The notes beneath the pieces were generated by a model. The model did no database searches. It worked only from the letters and a program-made list of their open reading frames with translations, and was not told where the DNA came from. From Calothrix sp. 336/3 (GTDB lineage Bacteria; Cyanobacteriota; Cyanobacteriia; Cyanobacteriales; Nostocaceae), in the NCBI RefSeq assembly GCF_000734895.2, contig NZ_CP011382.1, positions 970,700-1,034,699 on the forward strand: a stretch of 64,000 nucleotides of DNA, in the 5' to 3' direction. This document shows positions 27,606-37,659 of this stretch, in pieces. Position numbers and translations under genes: made by a program. Position 1 is the stretch's first letter. The number at the start of each line of letters is the position of its first letter.

Positions 27606-29432
27606 ATGGAATCGGCAAAACAATATCTCCCGTCTCTTGCTATTTCTTTATTTTTGATATTGACGCAGGGTGTTCCTGCTATTGGTAGTGAAAGGATAGA
27701 TGAGGGGGATGATACAAATTTAAAATTTTCTTGGCAGAGCAGAAGCATAACAAAAGATTTTCCCAAAGCAGATACATTCATCAATGATGTTAAGATTGCG
27801 GCAGAAATTAGTAATCAGCAAAATAGCAGCCTCGATACCTTAAAAATATTGGAAAAATCAATCAATATAGCGCAGAAAATTCCCGATGATGACAAAAAAA
27901 ATCAGACTTTATCTGAGATAGCTGTCAAACTGGCAAAAGCTGGTGAAAAGCAACGTTCTTTACAAATATTTGACCAGTTAATTAAGTTAGTCAATCCCAA
28001 AAATTTATCGGAACGAGAAGAAGCAATACAAAATATTAGCATAAAGATGGCTCAAGCTGGTTTTGTTGATCAAGCTTTAGATTTAGGTAAGAAATCTCCC
28101 TCTAATTTAATTAAAGCACAAACTTTTAATGAGATATCCTTAATACTATTGGAAGCTGGGCAAATTTCCCAAGCGAAAAAAATATTAGAGGAGGCATTAC
28201 AATATGCTCGATTAATTACGGGTAATTATTACTACGAAGCTAATGGAAGTTGTGCCAATTATAAGAATGAAGTATTATCTAAAATTGCCATTAATTTAAG
28301 TTTACAATCTCAGATTAATCAAGGATTATCAATTGCTCAAACTATTTCTAGTTGTAGCTCTGCCAGTGGTGATTATACACAGGATTATCAAGCTTGGGCG
28401 TTTCTCGGAATTTTAAATCATCTGCAACAAGTTGAACCGATAAAGCAAACTTGGTACGCATCTCAGAAAATCAGTTCTCCCGCAGAAAAAGCCCAGGTTT
28501 GGTCTAAGATAGCAATAAAAATGGTAGATTTAGGAGAAACTTCCTTTGCCTTATCTATAGGGAAAAAGCTATCTAGGGAAATTCCTCCAGTCAGAGAGAT
28601 TAGCTCATATTCTGATATTAATACTTTTATAGTGAGAGAAAAAAGCTTGGTAGAAATTGGAATTAAGCTCGCACAAAAACAAAAGTTTAGTGCAGGGATG
28701 GAAATTGCTCAAACTATGATAGAAAATAAAGAATCGCTGCCAGAACTTTTGCAAGATTATTTATCTTATCCGACACCAACAAATATTGTTTTGATAGAAA
28801 TAGCTAAACGGATGACAGAGGCGAAAAAATTGCCTGATGCCTTAAAAATTATCAATAATATGAGAGATAAAAATACTAAAATGATTGCACAAATTGCCGT
28901 TGCTGATGAACTGCAAAAAAGTGGGAAGAAATCTCAAGCTGCTCAAATATTTCAGGCATTATCTTTACCACAAGTACCGATAAAATTGAGTAAATACGAA
29001 GATTATCACATTTTCCATAAGATTGCAGTTGCTTTAGTGATGGCAAAACAAACTGAAAAAGCGATGCAATTGGTTAATCTCATGGGAAATGAGACTGCAA
29101 AGGAGTCTACTTTGACTGATATGGGAATGCAGCTTGCAGATTTAGGGGAAATCCCCCTCGCATTAAACTTAGTCAAAAAGCTTCCAGGTGCAGGTTCTCA
29201 ACAATCAGTGAATCGTAAAATAGTTGGTAAATTGATTGAGCAAGGAAAACTTGAGCAGGCATTACAAATAACGATTTCTCAATTAGAATCTGATAGTTCA
29301 CTGATCAGTCAAATAGCAGAAAAATTTGCCTCTGGAGGAAAAAAAGAGCAAGCGATCGCCACTGTGGAAAAGATTACAGATCAGGAGTCTCAAGCAAAAG
29401 CCTTCGCCGCGATCGCTCTGATGTTACGCTGA
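27606..29432 (+). CDS. exported helical-repeat (TPR-like) protein
   Basis: About 608 residues from the ATG at 27606 (a TTG at 27573 would add 11 residues). A signal peptide is clear (YLPSLAISLFLILTQGVPAIG, cut at about residue 28). The rest is an array of about 14 helix-pair repeats of 30-40 residues, with the recurring pattern A..L...G....AL.IA..I, for example ALDLGKKSPSNLIKAQTFNEI and ALKIINNMRDKNTKMIAQIAV. This resembles degenerate tetratricopeptide solenoids that mediate protein contacts in the periplasm. No enzymatic domain is present. The next gene, a CHASE2-kinase, follows by 120 bases. Whether the two work together is unknown. Confidence 0.75.
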   Translation: MESAKQYLPSLAISLFLILTQGVPAIGSERIDEGDDTNLKFSWQSRSITKDFPKADTFINDVKIAAEISNQQNSSLDTLKILEKSINIAQKIPDDDKKNQTLSEIAVKLAKAGEKQRSLQIFDQLIKLVNPKNLSEREEAIQNISIKMAQAGFVDQALDLGKKSPSNLIKAQTFNEISLILLEAGQISQAKKILEEALQYARLITGNYYYEANGSCANYKNEVLSKIAINLSLQSQINQGLSIAQTISSCSSASGDYTQDYQAWAFLGILNHLQQVEPIKQTWYASQKISSPAEKAQVWSKIAIKMVDLGETSFALSIGKKLSREIPPVREISSYSDINTFIVREKSLVEIGIKLAQKQKFSAGMEIAQTMIENKESLPELLQDYLSYPTPTNIVLIEIAKRMTEAKKLPDALKIINNMRDKNTKMIAQIAVADELQKSGKKSQAAQIFQALSLPQVPIKLSKYEDYHIFHKIAVALVMAKQTEKAMQLVNLMGNETAKESTLTDMGMQLADLGEIPLALNLVKKLPGAGSQQSVNRKIVGKLIEQGKLEQALQITISQLESDSSLISQIAEKFASGGKKEQAIATVEKITDQESQAKAFAAIALMLR

Positions 29433-29551
29433 ACTCTGTAACATTAACTCAACTTCATGAGTACAAACAAAACTACTTGCTAGACTTGATCCTATAGTCC
29501 GGAATTAATTACCGGGTTTGTCATCTCCACTTGGGTTATAACTGTAACACT

Positions 29552-31762
29552 GTGAATACTGGACTAATACCAACAATTCGTACGCCATCAAACCCCAAAA
29601 CTCCCCCCCAGGATAATACTGGGAAGGGATGGCTTCGCACTCTCATTGTGACTAGCCTCAGTGTTTCTACACTAATTATTGGCATACGTCAGATGCAATG
29701 GTTACAAAGCTGGGAACTAAGTGTCTATGACCAAATGTTGCGTTTGATGCCTCCAGAGGTTCCAGATTCACGGATTCTGTTGGTGACAGTCACAGAAGCA
29801 GATTTAGCAGCCAATAACCAATCCTTGTCAGATGAGAAAATTAATCAACTACTCATCAAACTGCAATCCTATCAACCCCGTGTTATTGGTTTAGGAATTG
29901 ATCGTTCTCTACAAAAAAATTTCGCCCAGGGATTACAAAAAAAAGACAATATTATTGCCACTTGTACCTTTAGTAGTATGGAGAGTCCGGAAATTCCTCC
30001 ACCAAGAAATATTCCTATAGAACAAGTTGGTTATACTGATTTACTGCCCGATAATGACGGGATTCTCCGCCGCAGTTTGCTATTTGCCACATCTGACAAA
30101 GATAAGCAATGTACGACTCAATTATCTTTTGCGGCTTTACTAGCAATGAGTTACTTACAAAAGGAGAATATTGAGGCTAATTTTGTCAGTCCCCACCATC
30201 TACAAATGGTAAAGTCCCCTCAAAAAGCTGTCAAAAATAATCTCTATGCGTTAGATGCGAATTCCGGTAGTTATCAAAATATTAATGCTGAGGGTTATCA
30301 GATTCTGATTAATTACCGGAACCCGGCAAATTTTACCCAACAAGTAACTCTGACTCAGGTATTAAAAGGTGAAATTGACCCCAATTCTGTTAAGGATCGC
30401 CTAGTAATTATTGGTAGCACCATTCGCAGTATTCACCCTGGTTTATATACACCCTACACAGGAGATTCCCAGCATTCCTTGAGAATGCAGCCTGTATATA
30501 TTCATACTCAAATTGCTAGCCAATTGATTAGTGCTGTACTGGATGGCAGACCCTTGATGGGCTATTGGGCAGATTGGGCAGAAGCTTTGTGGATTTGGGG
30601 TTGGTCGCTGGTGGGTGGGGTTTTAGCTTGGTGGTTAAAGTACCCTCTGCGTTTGGGTGTGGCTGATGGCATATCCGTAACAACGGTGATTTTCCTCTGT
30701 TATCTTTTATTCTTACGGGCTGTGTGGATTCCCGTAGTGCCTCCCATTCTCAGTTTAGTCCTGACTGGTTTGAGTATCATGGCTTATAATGCTTACCGTA
30801 CCCAACAGCAAACTCAGATTGTTTTTCTGGAAGTAGAAAAGCAAAGACAGGCAATCGATGAGTTAAATTCCCTATTAAAAGATACGCGCATTGTCGATAA
30901 GCATTTTCACTCGGAATCGGCAATTTATAACCCGGAAAAAGCAACTGGTGATTTCATTCTCAGTGGACGTTATCAAATTACTCAAGTCTTAGGTTCTGGT
31001 GGTTTTGGTTGTACTTATTTAGCACAGGATACTCAACGTCCTGGTAATCCTACCTGTGTAGTGAAACAATTAATGCCAGCACGTAGAGATGCGAGATTTT
31101 TAGAAGTTGCTAGACGTTTATTTGATGCAGAAGCAGAAATTTTGGAAACTCTAGGTAAGCATTCCCATATTCCCGAATTGCTCGCATATTTTGAAGAGAA
31201 TAATGAGTTTTATTTGGTTCAGGAATATATCCAAGGACATTCCTTAGGTGATGAATTACCTCCCTTTCAACAAATATTAGATGAAAAAGCGACGGTGGAA
31301 ATTCTCAAGGGAGTATTGGAAATCCTGGTATTTGTCCATGAGCATCGAGTCATTCATCGGGATATCAAGCCCAGTAATATTATGCGTCAGAACAGCGATC
31401 GCCGTTTGGTACTGATTGATTTTGGTGCAGTCAAAACCATGCAACCAGTTACGGAAAAGACAGAATTAGCAACGATAGCAATTGGTACCAGAGGATATGC
31501 ACCACCAGAACAATTTGCAGGACATCCTCGGTTGTATAGTGATATTTATGCTTTGGGAATGATTGGGGTTCAAGCAGTCACCGGTATACCTCCCCATGAG
31601 TTGTCACCAAATCCCCAAACTGGGAATGTGGAATGGCAAAAATGGACAAAAATCAATGCTGATTTAGCTGGTATCCTCGATAAGATGGTACGCTATCATT
31701 TTAGCGATCGCTACCAATCAGCTCACGAGGTTTTACAAGATTTGAAAAAAATTGGTTACTGA
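29552..31762 (+). CDS. CHASE2-domain serine/threonine protein kinase
   Basis: About 736 residues. TM1 is at about 32-50, followed by an extracytoplasmic CHASE2 sensor (about 55-320, with SWELSVYDQMLRLMP and VKDRLVIIGSTI). Two or three closely spaced membrane segments follow (about 335-415), then a coiled linker. The C-terminal kinase domain (about 470-736) has the glycine loop VLGSGGFGCTYLAQD, Lys in CVVKQLMP, HRDIKPSNIM, DFGAVKTM and GTRGYAPPEQ. The organisation is typical of cyanobacterial signal-transducing Ser/Thr kinases. The start is uncertain: GTG at 29552 or TTG at 29531, neither with a good ribosome-binding site. The ligand and substrates are unknown. Confidence 0.9.
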   Translation: MNTGLIPTIRTPSNPKTPPQDNTGKGWLRTLIVTSLSVSTLIIGIRQMQWLQSWELSVYDQMLRLMPPEVPDSRILLVTVTEADLAANNQSLSDEKINQLLIKLQSYQPRVIGLGIDRSLQKNFAQGLQKKDNIIATCTFSSMESPEIPPPRNIPIEQVGYTDLLPDNDGILRRSLLFATSDKDKQCTTQLSFAALLAMSYLQKENIEANFVSPHHLQMVKSPQKAVKNNLYALDANSGSYQNINAEGYQILINYRNPANFTQQVTLTQVLKGEIDPNSVKDRLVIIGSTIRSIHPGLYTPYTGDSQHSLRMQPVYIHTQIASQLISAVLDGRPLMGYWADWAEALWIWGWSLVGGVLAWWLKYPLRLGVADGISVTTVIFLCYLLFLRAVWIPVVPPILSLVLTGLSIMAYNAYRTQQQTQIVFLEVEKQRQAIDELNSLLKDTRIVDKHFHSESAIYNPEKATGDFILSGRYQITQVLGSGGFGCTYLAQDTQRPGNPTCVVKQLMPARRDARFLEVARRLFDAEAEILETLGKHSHIPELLAYFEENNEFYLVQEYIQGHSLGDELPPFQQILDEKATVEILKGVLEILVFVHEHRVIHRDIKPSNIMRQNSDRRLVLIDFGAVKTMQPVTEKTELATIAIGTRGYAPPEQFAGHPRLYSDIYALGMIGVQAVTGIPPHELSPNPQTGNVEWQKWTKINADLAGILDKMVRYHFSDRYQSAHEVLQDLKKIGY

Positions 31763-31834
31763 ATCAGTTTTGGTAGCTAGAAATTTCTGCGAATCACTCC
31801 ATCCCCATTTCCTATTCCTCTTTTCAAAATCGCT

Positions 31835-32872
31835 ATGTCGCAGGGACAACAAACTACACCAACTACAATTGAAGGTATCTACGAAGTGTGTATTGGTGTC
31901 CCAGAGATCATACCCGCTTTGCAATATTGGCAGCAATTTGGTTATTACATTGGGAAGGAAGGTAAATTAGATAACGAAGCTGCCCAGCAATTATACGGTG
32001 TTAATTCCGCTCTACATTCCGTCCGTCTTTACCATCAGAATGCCGATCATGGTTTACTGCGATTGATGAAGTGGGAACGTCCGCTTAACTTGGGTTTGGG
32101 TATGGGTTCTATGAAATCTCTGGGGAATCGTTGGGCAACTACCTTAACAGGAAATATTATTAATATTCTTAACCATGGAGAAGTCGCCAAAGCCATGGGA
32201 ACTGTAATTAAATATACTCAAACCTACTGGGAAGTAATTTACAACAAAGACAAAAAAAGTCGTCCTTTTGTAGAACCTGTGGTGGGGGTGCGAGAGATGA
32301 TGATGTTACAACCCCTAGCAAGACAGGTTTTCTTTCAGCGATTTGGTTATGAAATGCCCCACTATGGCAGTATTGATCGTAATTCTCCCATGGAAACCAG
32401 TCAGTTTACCCACATGGGGTTAGTGATTCAAGACGATAGCAAACAAAGTCTGAAGTTTTATGAGGATGGTTTAGGTTTGCTGCGATCGCGCGATGATGTG
32501 GAGACAAGTTACGAATCTTCCCTTGCTGGGAGGGATTTTTTTCAGCTGCAACCAGGGGAAAAGTTTTTTGTCACCGCATTTGATGAACCTCGTTCCTCAG
32601 TCACGGATTGGAGTTTAGCAAGAAGTGGCAGACTATATATTATTCGCTTCCCCAGTACAGTCAAACTAGAATCCTGGTATGAATTTGCTCAACCCGGTTC
32701 TCTGGGTATGAGTTTATACACATATCGGGTGAAGGGGATGAATTACTGGTGCGATCGCGTCAAAGCACATCCTATCCAAAAGTTCACCAGCATTGCAGAC
32801 AATGAATTTGGAGAACGAAGTTTTTCCTTTGTTGCACCGGATGGTTATTTTTGGAATCTCCTCGAAAGTTAG
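31835..32872 (+). CDS. VOC (glyoxalase/dioxygenase-fold) family protein
   Basis: 345 residues with two vicinal-oxygen-chelate modules: an N-terminal one (about 12-150, IEGIYEVCIGVPEIIPALQYW) and a C-terminal one (about 190-345, FTHMGLVIQDDSKQSLKFYEDGLGL and a closing SFVAPDGYFWNLLE). Members bind a divalent metal and isomerise or oxidise small carbonyl or aromatic compounds. The N-terminal module is less regular. It converges on a flavin monooxygenase gene with a 4-base overlap of the two stop codons (TTAG). The substrate is unknown. Confidence 0.78.
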   Translation: MSQGQQTTPTTIEGIYEVCIGVPEIIPALQYWQQFGYYIGKEGKLDNEAAQQLYGVNSALHSVRLYHQNADHGLLRLMKWERPLNLGLGMGSMKSLGNRWATTLTGNIINILNHGEVAKAMGTVIKYTQTYWEVIYNKDKKSRPFVEPVVGVREMMMLQPLARQVFFQRFGYEMPHYGSIDRNSPMETSQFTHMGLVIQDDSKQSLKFYEDGLGLLRSRDDVETSYESSLAGRDFFQLQPGEKFFVTAFDEPRSSVTDWSLARSGRLYIIRFPSTVKLESWYEFAQPGSLGMSLYTYRVKGMNYWCDRVKAHPIQKFTSIADNEFGERSFSFVAPDGYFWNLLES

Positions 32873-34089
32873 TGATGATTTTCCCAATTTGCGTGATAAT
32901 CAAACAACCATTTAAACTGTAAATCACCCAACCAGGTAGGAGTCAATTTGTAAATCCCATCTCGGAGAAAACAGCCAATTGTCGATGCAGTTTGTCCTAA
33001 TTTTCCCACCTGTCGAGAGGTAGTAAAAACACGAGTTACCCTAGGAGCGCGACTCTGTTCAAATTGCCGTAATAGAGATGTCATATCATCTTGATTCACC
33101 TGAATTTTCAAGATTTTTGCTAATTCAAATGCATCCTCAATTCCCATACATCCCCCTTGTCCAAGATTTGGTTGTACAGGGTGTGCAGCATCCCCAATTA
33201 AGGTGACTCTTCCCCTTCCCCATTCCTTACCCAAGGGTTGGCGATCGCAGATATTATCTTGATAAATAGTCGCACCTTCTAAGGCTTTAATAATACTCGG
33301 AATCGGTTCTCCATAATCAGCAAAGATAGACTGTAATTCTCCTAATAACTTACCCGAATTATCCTGCTGTGACTGGGATTGGGGACGATTACTAAAAGCA
33401 TAAAAAGAAAAGTTACCCCTTCCCACGTCAAAAAAACCAAAGCGATTTCCCCTTCCCCATAATTCCATCCAACTATACCTATCATCCCAAGATATTTTGT
33501 GATTGGGAAAATATCCTCTCCAACACACCATCCCGCTATAAATTGCCGAAGATAAACGCTCTTCCCCTTGTAAACAAGCACGAACTTGGGAATACAAACC
33601 ATCAGCACCAACTAAAATATCACCCGTTGTTGTGCTACCATCATGAAAATTAACTCTCACCCCTGTTTCTATTTCTTGAAAACCAGTAAAAGCCACACCA
33701 TTTTTGACAATTCCTACAGGTAATGAGTCATAGAGAATTTTTTGTAAATCGGGTCTGAGGAGACAAACACCCAAATCTTCATCACCAATAAATTGAGGAT
33801 TATTAATATACAGAGGTATTCCTTGTCGATTGAAGAAACCACCACTGAGAATTTTTCCCCCTTGCTCATAGATTTGTTGGTAAATTTTCCCTCCCCAGAT
33901 AACTTGATAAACTCGCATTCCATTGCGTTGAATAAATATTCCTCCCGCTCCAGATAGCATTTCTGAAAGCTGTCGTTTCTCATATAATTCAACTTCTAAC
34001 CCTGCATCTAAGCAAGCACGGGCACAAGTTAAACCCGCAATTCCTCCACCAATGATAATTACTTTTTTCTGAGGGTTAGGGTATAGCAT
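32869..34089 (-). CDS. FAD-dependent monooxygenase (aromatic hydroxylase type)
   Basis: 406 residues of the UbiH/p-hydroxybenzoate hydroxylase superfamily. The N-terminal dinucleotide fold is KVIIIGGGIAGLTCARACLDAG, with an acidic strand end (VELYEKRQ). The middle has GDILVGADGLYSQVR. The FAD ribityl-binding motif is VTLIGDAAHPVQPNLGQGGCMGIEDA. These enzymes hydroxylate or epoxidise an organic substrate with NAD(P)H and oxygen. No membrane anchor is present. The substrate could be a quinone, carotenoid or antibiotic-like compound and cannot be fixed from sequence. It converges with the VOC gene. Confidence 0.88.
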   Translation of the reverse strand: MLYPNPQKKVIIIGGGIAGLTCARACLDAGLEVELYEKRQLSEMLSGAGGIFIQRNGMRVYQVIWGGKIYQQIYEQGGKILSGGFFNRQGIPLYINNPQFIGDEDLGVCLLRPDLQKILYDSLPVGIVKNGVAFTGFQEIETGVRVNFHDGSTTTGDILVGADGLYSQVRACLQGEERLSSAIYSGMVCWRGYFPNHKISWDDRYSWMELWGRGNRFGFFDVGRGNFSFYAFSNRPQSQSQQDNSGKLLGELQSIFADYGEPIPSIIKALEGATIYQDNICDRQPLGKEWGRGRVTLIGDAAHPVQPNLGQGGCMGIEDAFELAKILKIQVNQDDMTSLLRQFEQSRAPRVTRVFTTSRQVGKLGQTASTIGCFLRDGIYKLTPTWLGDLQFKWLFDYHANWENHH

Positions 34090-34140
34090 CGGATATTTAT
34101 ATGCGTTTTTTGGGATAATTTACAACTACAATTAAATAAA

Positions 34141-35040
34141 TTATCTCATCTTTTCATCATCATTACCATTGACTCGCACGGCATTTTTAGTCGGAATAAT
34201 TTGAGAACCATACCTTCTAGCATAGACTTGGGTAAATTCTGCCCCGAAAAAGAGAATTTGTGCAGCATAATAAACCCACGCTAAGATTACCACCACAGAG
34301 CCAGCAGCGCCATAGGCAGAACCAAAACTGCCATTACCCAAATATTGTCCCAAGATAAATCTCCCCAAGGAAAATAACAAGGAAGTGATTCCAGCACCGA
34401 CTAAAACATCACTCCATTTGATTTTCACATCCGGTAAAACTTTAAAAATTAAGCCAAATAGGAGGGTAGAAATTGTGAAACCCAAGAAGAAATTAATTAA
34501 CTGCCAGATAATATCAATTCCTGGTAAAATATTCTTGAAATAACCCACTACACCTTGCAGGACACCACTGATAACCAAGGATACCAAGAGTAAAAACCCG
34601 ATTCCTAACACCATTGCAAAGGATAGGAAACGATTTCTCACCATGGTTTTGACAGCACGTCCTGGTTTTGCTTGTACTTCCCAAATTGTATTTAAAGAAT
34701 CTTGTAATTCGGTAAATAGTCCCGTTGCACCAAACATGAGAACAATCACACTAATAATTGAGGCGATCGCCCCTTGCTGAGGTTTATTCGCATTTTGTAT
34801 AGCAGTTTGAATTACCTCAGCACCTGCACCACCAACTAAACTTTGTAATTGTGCAGCAATTGCTCCCCTCGCAGCAGCTTCGCCAAACACCGCACCTACC
34901 ACCGCAATCACGATAATTAGTAAGGGCGCAATGGAAAATATCGTATAGTACGCTAAGGCAGCAGCTAACCGCGAAGCTTTATCTTTTTGCCACTCCCCAA
35001 AGGTTTCTTGTAACAAGCTCCACAATACTCGCAGATTCAT
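34141..35040 (-). CDS. YihY/BrkB-family inner-membrane protein
   Basis: 299 residues with about six membrane helices. The family signature KDKASRLAAALAYYTIFSIAPLLIIVIAVVG is at about 20-50, followed by FTELQDSLNTIWEV and, near the end, GSFGSAYGAAGSVVVILAWVYYAAQILFFGAEFTQVYA. The family was once called tRNA-processing ribonuclease BN by mistake. It is a polytopic membrane protein of uncertain transport function. The basic cytoplasmic C-terminus ends NGNDDEKMR. It is preceded by a small membrane protein and the ComM-like gene on the same strand, with a 150-base gap. Confidence 0.92.
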   Translation of the reverse strand: MNLRVLWSLLQETFGEWQKDKASRLAAALAYYTIFSIAPLLIIVIAVVGAVFGEAAARGAIAAQLQSLVGGAGAEVIQTAIQNANKPQQGAIASIISVIVLMFGATGLFTELQDSLNTIWEVQAKPGRAVKTMVRNRFLSFAMVLGIGFLLLVSLVISGVLQGVVGYFKNILPGIDIIWQLINFFLGFTISTLLFGLIFKVLPDVKIKWSDVLVGAGITSLLFSLGRFILGQYLGNGSFGSAYGAAGSVVVILAWVYYAAQILFFGAEFTQVYARRYGSQIIPTKNAVRVNGNDDEKMR

Positions 35041-35191
35041 TCGTTTCTTCTCCTCTCACACCGGATTACTTCTTGGACACATCCAAGAGATAACCGATGG
35101 AATTCATCCATCACATCTGCCACAAGATACTTTTACTGCGACTTGCGGGTAGAATTATGTTAATTCAGGAAGAAATAGTAAATTACCCAAC

Positions 35192-35566
35192 TTAAAATCG
35201 ACATCCCACAAAGTAGGTATCTGACTGAATACGATGCGCTTCCATCGACTCAACCACACAATAACTTGGCTCAAAGTAATTCTGATTAGTTATCACCTTA
35301 CCATTTGGTAAAGTCGCCTGAACACGGTAAGAATTTTCACCACGGGTAAATACGGAAACAGCCATTTCTTGACCATTTTGCAGTTCTCCAACCTCAATCC
35401 GACCCCGCTCATGGGTAATTATCACATCGGTTAGGGGTTGACCTGACTTGTTTTTCAGTTGTACTATTGCTCCCGTAGTACGCGGTAACAGGATAGATGT
35501 TATCCCCAGAGTCATTGTCACAGTACCAATAAATACTAGTAAATAGGGTACATACTTCTTATACAT
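35192..35566 (-). CDS. small membrane-anchored hypothetical protein
   Basis: 124 residues. One N-terminal membrane anchor (about 7-28, YLLVFIGTVTMTLGITSILL) is followed by an extracytoplasmic all-beta domain (IVQLKNKSGQPLTDVIITHERGRIEVGELQNGQ) with two Cys near the end (YCVVES and FVGCRF) that could form a disulfide. I do not recognise the family. It starts 12 bases after the stop of the ComM-like gene, so the two are co-transcribed. Confidence 0.72.
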   Translation of the reverse strand: MYKKYVPYLLVFIGTVTMTLGITSILLPRTTGAIVQLKNKSGQPLTDVIITHERGRIEVGELQNGQEMAVSVFTRGENSYRVQATLPNGKVITNQNYFEPSYCVVESMEAHRIQSDTYFVGCRF

Positions 35567-35577
35567 ATCCGAAACTC

Positions 35578-37107
35578 CTATTGCATTCTATCAATGGTGC
35601 GATACTGAATTGCTTCCGCAATATGGCTAACTTGTAAGTTTTCATCCCCAGCTAAATCTGCAATTGTCCTAGCTACTTTCAGGATGCGATCGCTAGCTCT
35701 GGCAGATAAACCGAGTTTCTTAATGGCATTTTCCAGTAATACCCGACTCATATCATCTAACTTACACCATCTCTGCATATGACGGCTCTGCATCTGTGCA
35801 TTACAACGCAGATTTACTTCCTCTTGAAATCTCACCCTTGCCCGTTCCCTAGCTTGCAGTACCCTTTCCCTCACTACTGCGGAAGGTTCCCCCGTGGACG
35901 CTTGGGTGATTTCTTCCGGTTTCAAGCGGTTGACAGCAACTTGTAAATCGATTCTATCCATCAGGGGTCCCGATAATTTTGCCCAATATTGCTCCCTTTG
36001 GCGAGGAGAACAGGTACAGCTTTGGACAGTATCACCGTAAAAACCGCAGGGACAGGGGTTTGTACTGGCTACCAGGGTAAATTGAGCGGGAAACATCACC
36101 GACTGACGGGTGCGGGAAATCGTCACAAACCCATCTTCTAGGGGTTGTCGGAGAAATTCTAAAACATCCCGTTTAAACTCCGTTAGCTCATCCAAAAACA
36201 GAATTCCCAGGTGAGATAGGGAAATTTCTCCTGGACGAGGAAAGCTACCACCCCCCACTAAAGAGGGTCCAGATGCGGAATGGTGGGGACTGCGAAAAGG
36301 GCGATCGCACACTAAAGAACCACGATTTTTCAATAAACCTGCCACGGAATGAATTCGCGTCACTTCCAAAGCTTCGGCAAAGGCAAGGGGTGGTAAAATT
36401 CCCGGTAATCTCCTTGCCAACATGGTTTTACCACTTCCCGGTGGTCCCACAAAAATTAAATTATGCCCTCCAGCTGCGGCAATTTCTAAAGCTCGACGAG
36501 CGTGTGCTTGTCCCTTCACATCCATTAAATCTACGCCATTCCAGCTACTAGCCATCAAGGAGGCAGTCCCGTCTAATTGTATCGGTTTGTAACGTCCCGG
36601 CTGATTCAAAAACTCCGCTACCTGGGAGATATTTTCAAAGGCGTATACATCCAAACCCTTGACCACTGCGGCTTCCTGAGCATTATCTGCGGGGACAACC
36701 AAGCCAGTAATCCCCATTTTTTCCGCAGCTGCGGCGATCGGTAACACCCCAGCGACAGCGCGCAAACTGCCATCTAGGGACACCTCACCTAAGAATAAAT
36801 AATCACCAAGTAAATCTGCCTTTACCTGCTCAGAAGCCGCGAGAATGCCCACACTAATAGGTAAATCAAAGCAAGGTCCCTCCTTACGTAAATCCGCAGG
36901 AGTCAAATTAATTACTATTTTTCGCATGGGAAAGGCAAAGCCAGCATTTTTCAGAGTTGCCTTCACCCTTTCCTTCGATTCTTGAATTGCCGCATCCGGT
37001 AAACCTAAAATCACAATTCCCGGCAAACCCCCGGAAATATCCACCTCCACACCCACCTTTACCGCATCCACACCAACAATAGATGCACTCCAAACCCTAG
37101 CTAACAT
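35578..37107 (-). CDS. comM: YifB/ComM family Mg-chelatase-like AAA ATPase
   Basis: A 509-residue full-length ComM/YifB protein. The N-terminal Lon-like fold (about 1-165) begins VWSASIVGVDAVKVGVEVDISGGLPG. The AAA core has Walker A in FVGPPGSGKTMLARRLPGILPP, the RSPHHSASGPSLVGGG insertion and Walker B in ILFLDELTEF. A zinc-like Cys cluster (NPCPCGFYGDTVQSCTCSP) and a C-terminal helical bundle with SARASDRILKVARTIADL follow. In Vibrio and other bacteria ComM is a branch-migration helicase used in natural transformation. Many cyanobacteria are transformable, so the same role is likely. It heads a two-gene unit with the small membrane protein. Confidence 0.93.
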   Translation of the reverse strand: MLARVWSASIVGVDAVKVGVEVDISGGLPGIVILGLPDAAIQESKERVKATLKNAGFAFPMRKIVINLTPADLRKEGPCFDLPISVGILAASEQVKADLLGDYLFLGEVSLDGSLRAVAGVLPIAAAAEKMGITGLVVPADNAQEAAVVKGLDVYAFENISQVAEFLNQPGRYKPIQLDGTASLMASSWNGVDLMDVKGQAHARRALEIAAAGGHNLIFVGPPGSGKTMLARRLPGILPPLAFAEALEVTRIHSVAGLLKNRGSLVCDRPFRSPHHSASGPSLVGGGSFPRPGEISLSHLGILFLDELTEFKRDVLEFLRQPLEDGFVTISRTRQSVMFPAQFTLVASTNPCPCGFYGDTVQSCTCSPRQREQYWAKLSGPLMDRIDLQVAVNRLKPEEITQASTGEPSAVVRERVLQARERARVRFQEEVNLRCNAQMQSRHMQRWCKLDDMSRVLLENAIKKLGLSARASDRILKVARTIADLAGDENLQVSHIAEAIQYRTIDRMQ

Positions 37108-37208
37108 ATTTGACTAAACCTTAAATATAAAACTTTTAATAATTAATTCCTAATCCATAATTTGTAATACTCGCTCCGCAACAAGGAAGCTAGATAATGT
37201 CTCTTGTT

Positions 37209-37319
37209 CCCTGCTCCCTGCTCCCTGCTCCCTGCTCCCTTCGGGAGAGCTATGCTAACGGGAGAGCTACGCTAACGGGAGAGCTATGCTAACGGGACAG
37301 CTACGCTAACGGGACAGCT
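37209..37319. repeat. two adjoining tandem arrays (7-mer and 17-mer)
   Basis: CCCTGCT is repeated four and a half times (37209-37240). A 17-base unit CGGGAGAGCTATGCTAA, with T/C and G/C variants, is then repeated about four and a half times (37242-37319). The 552-base spacer between the ComM gene and the next minus-strand gene contains nothing else that I can support. Confidence 0.9.
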
Positions 37320-37659
37320 GAATTGCAAGCATGTTTACGTAGCAAAGCTCAGGCTAACGTAATTAAAAAATAATAATTTTATAATTATTTCAACCTTATA
37401 GATATGTTTGATAATTTTAATCAATTAGTGTGACATAGGGTATTTAAATAGAGAAACTCCCAACAAAAATTCTATACAGACAAATTGTTTGCCACACCAA
37501 TAGATATACGGAAAAATAATCTATAATCCTGTCGTCAAGGGCAATTACACCTACAGAATCTGGATAATATGCTCACTTAATAATGGGCAAAAAACTTTTG
37601 TCTAGAATTACGTCTAAGGTGAATGAGAAACGTCTCTTATTTGCTCACAACAGGCTGTA

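Noticed and set aside
37209..37319. A CRISPR array
   Set aside because: The units are directly contiguous tandem repeats with no unique spacers, and no cas gene is near.
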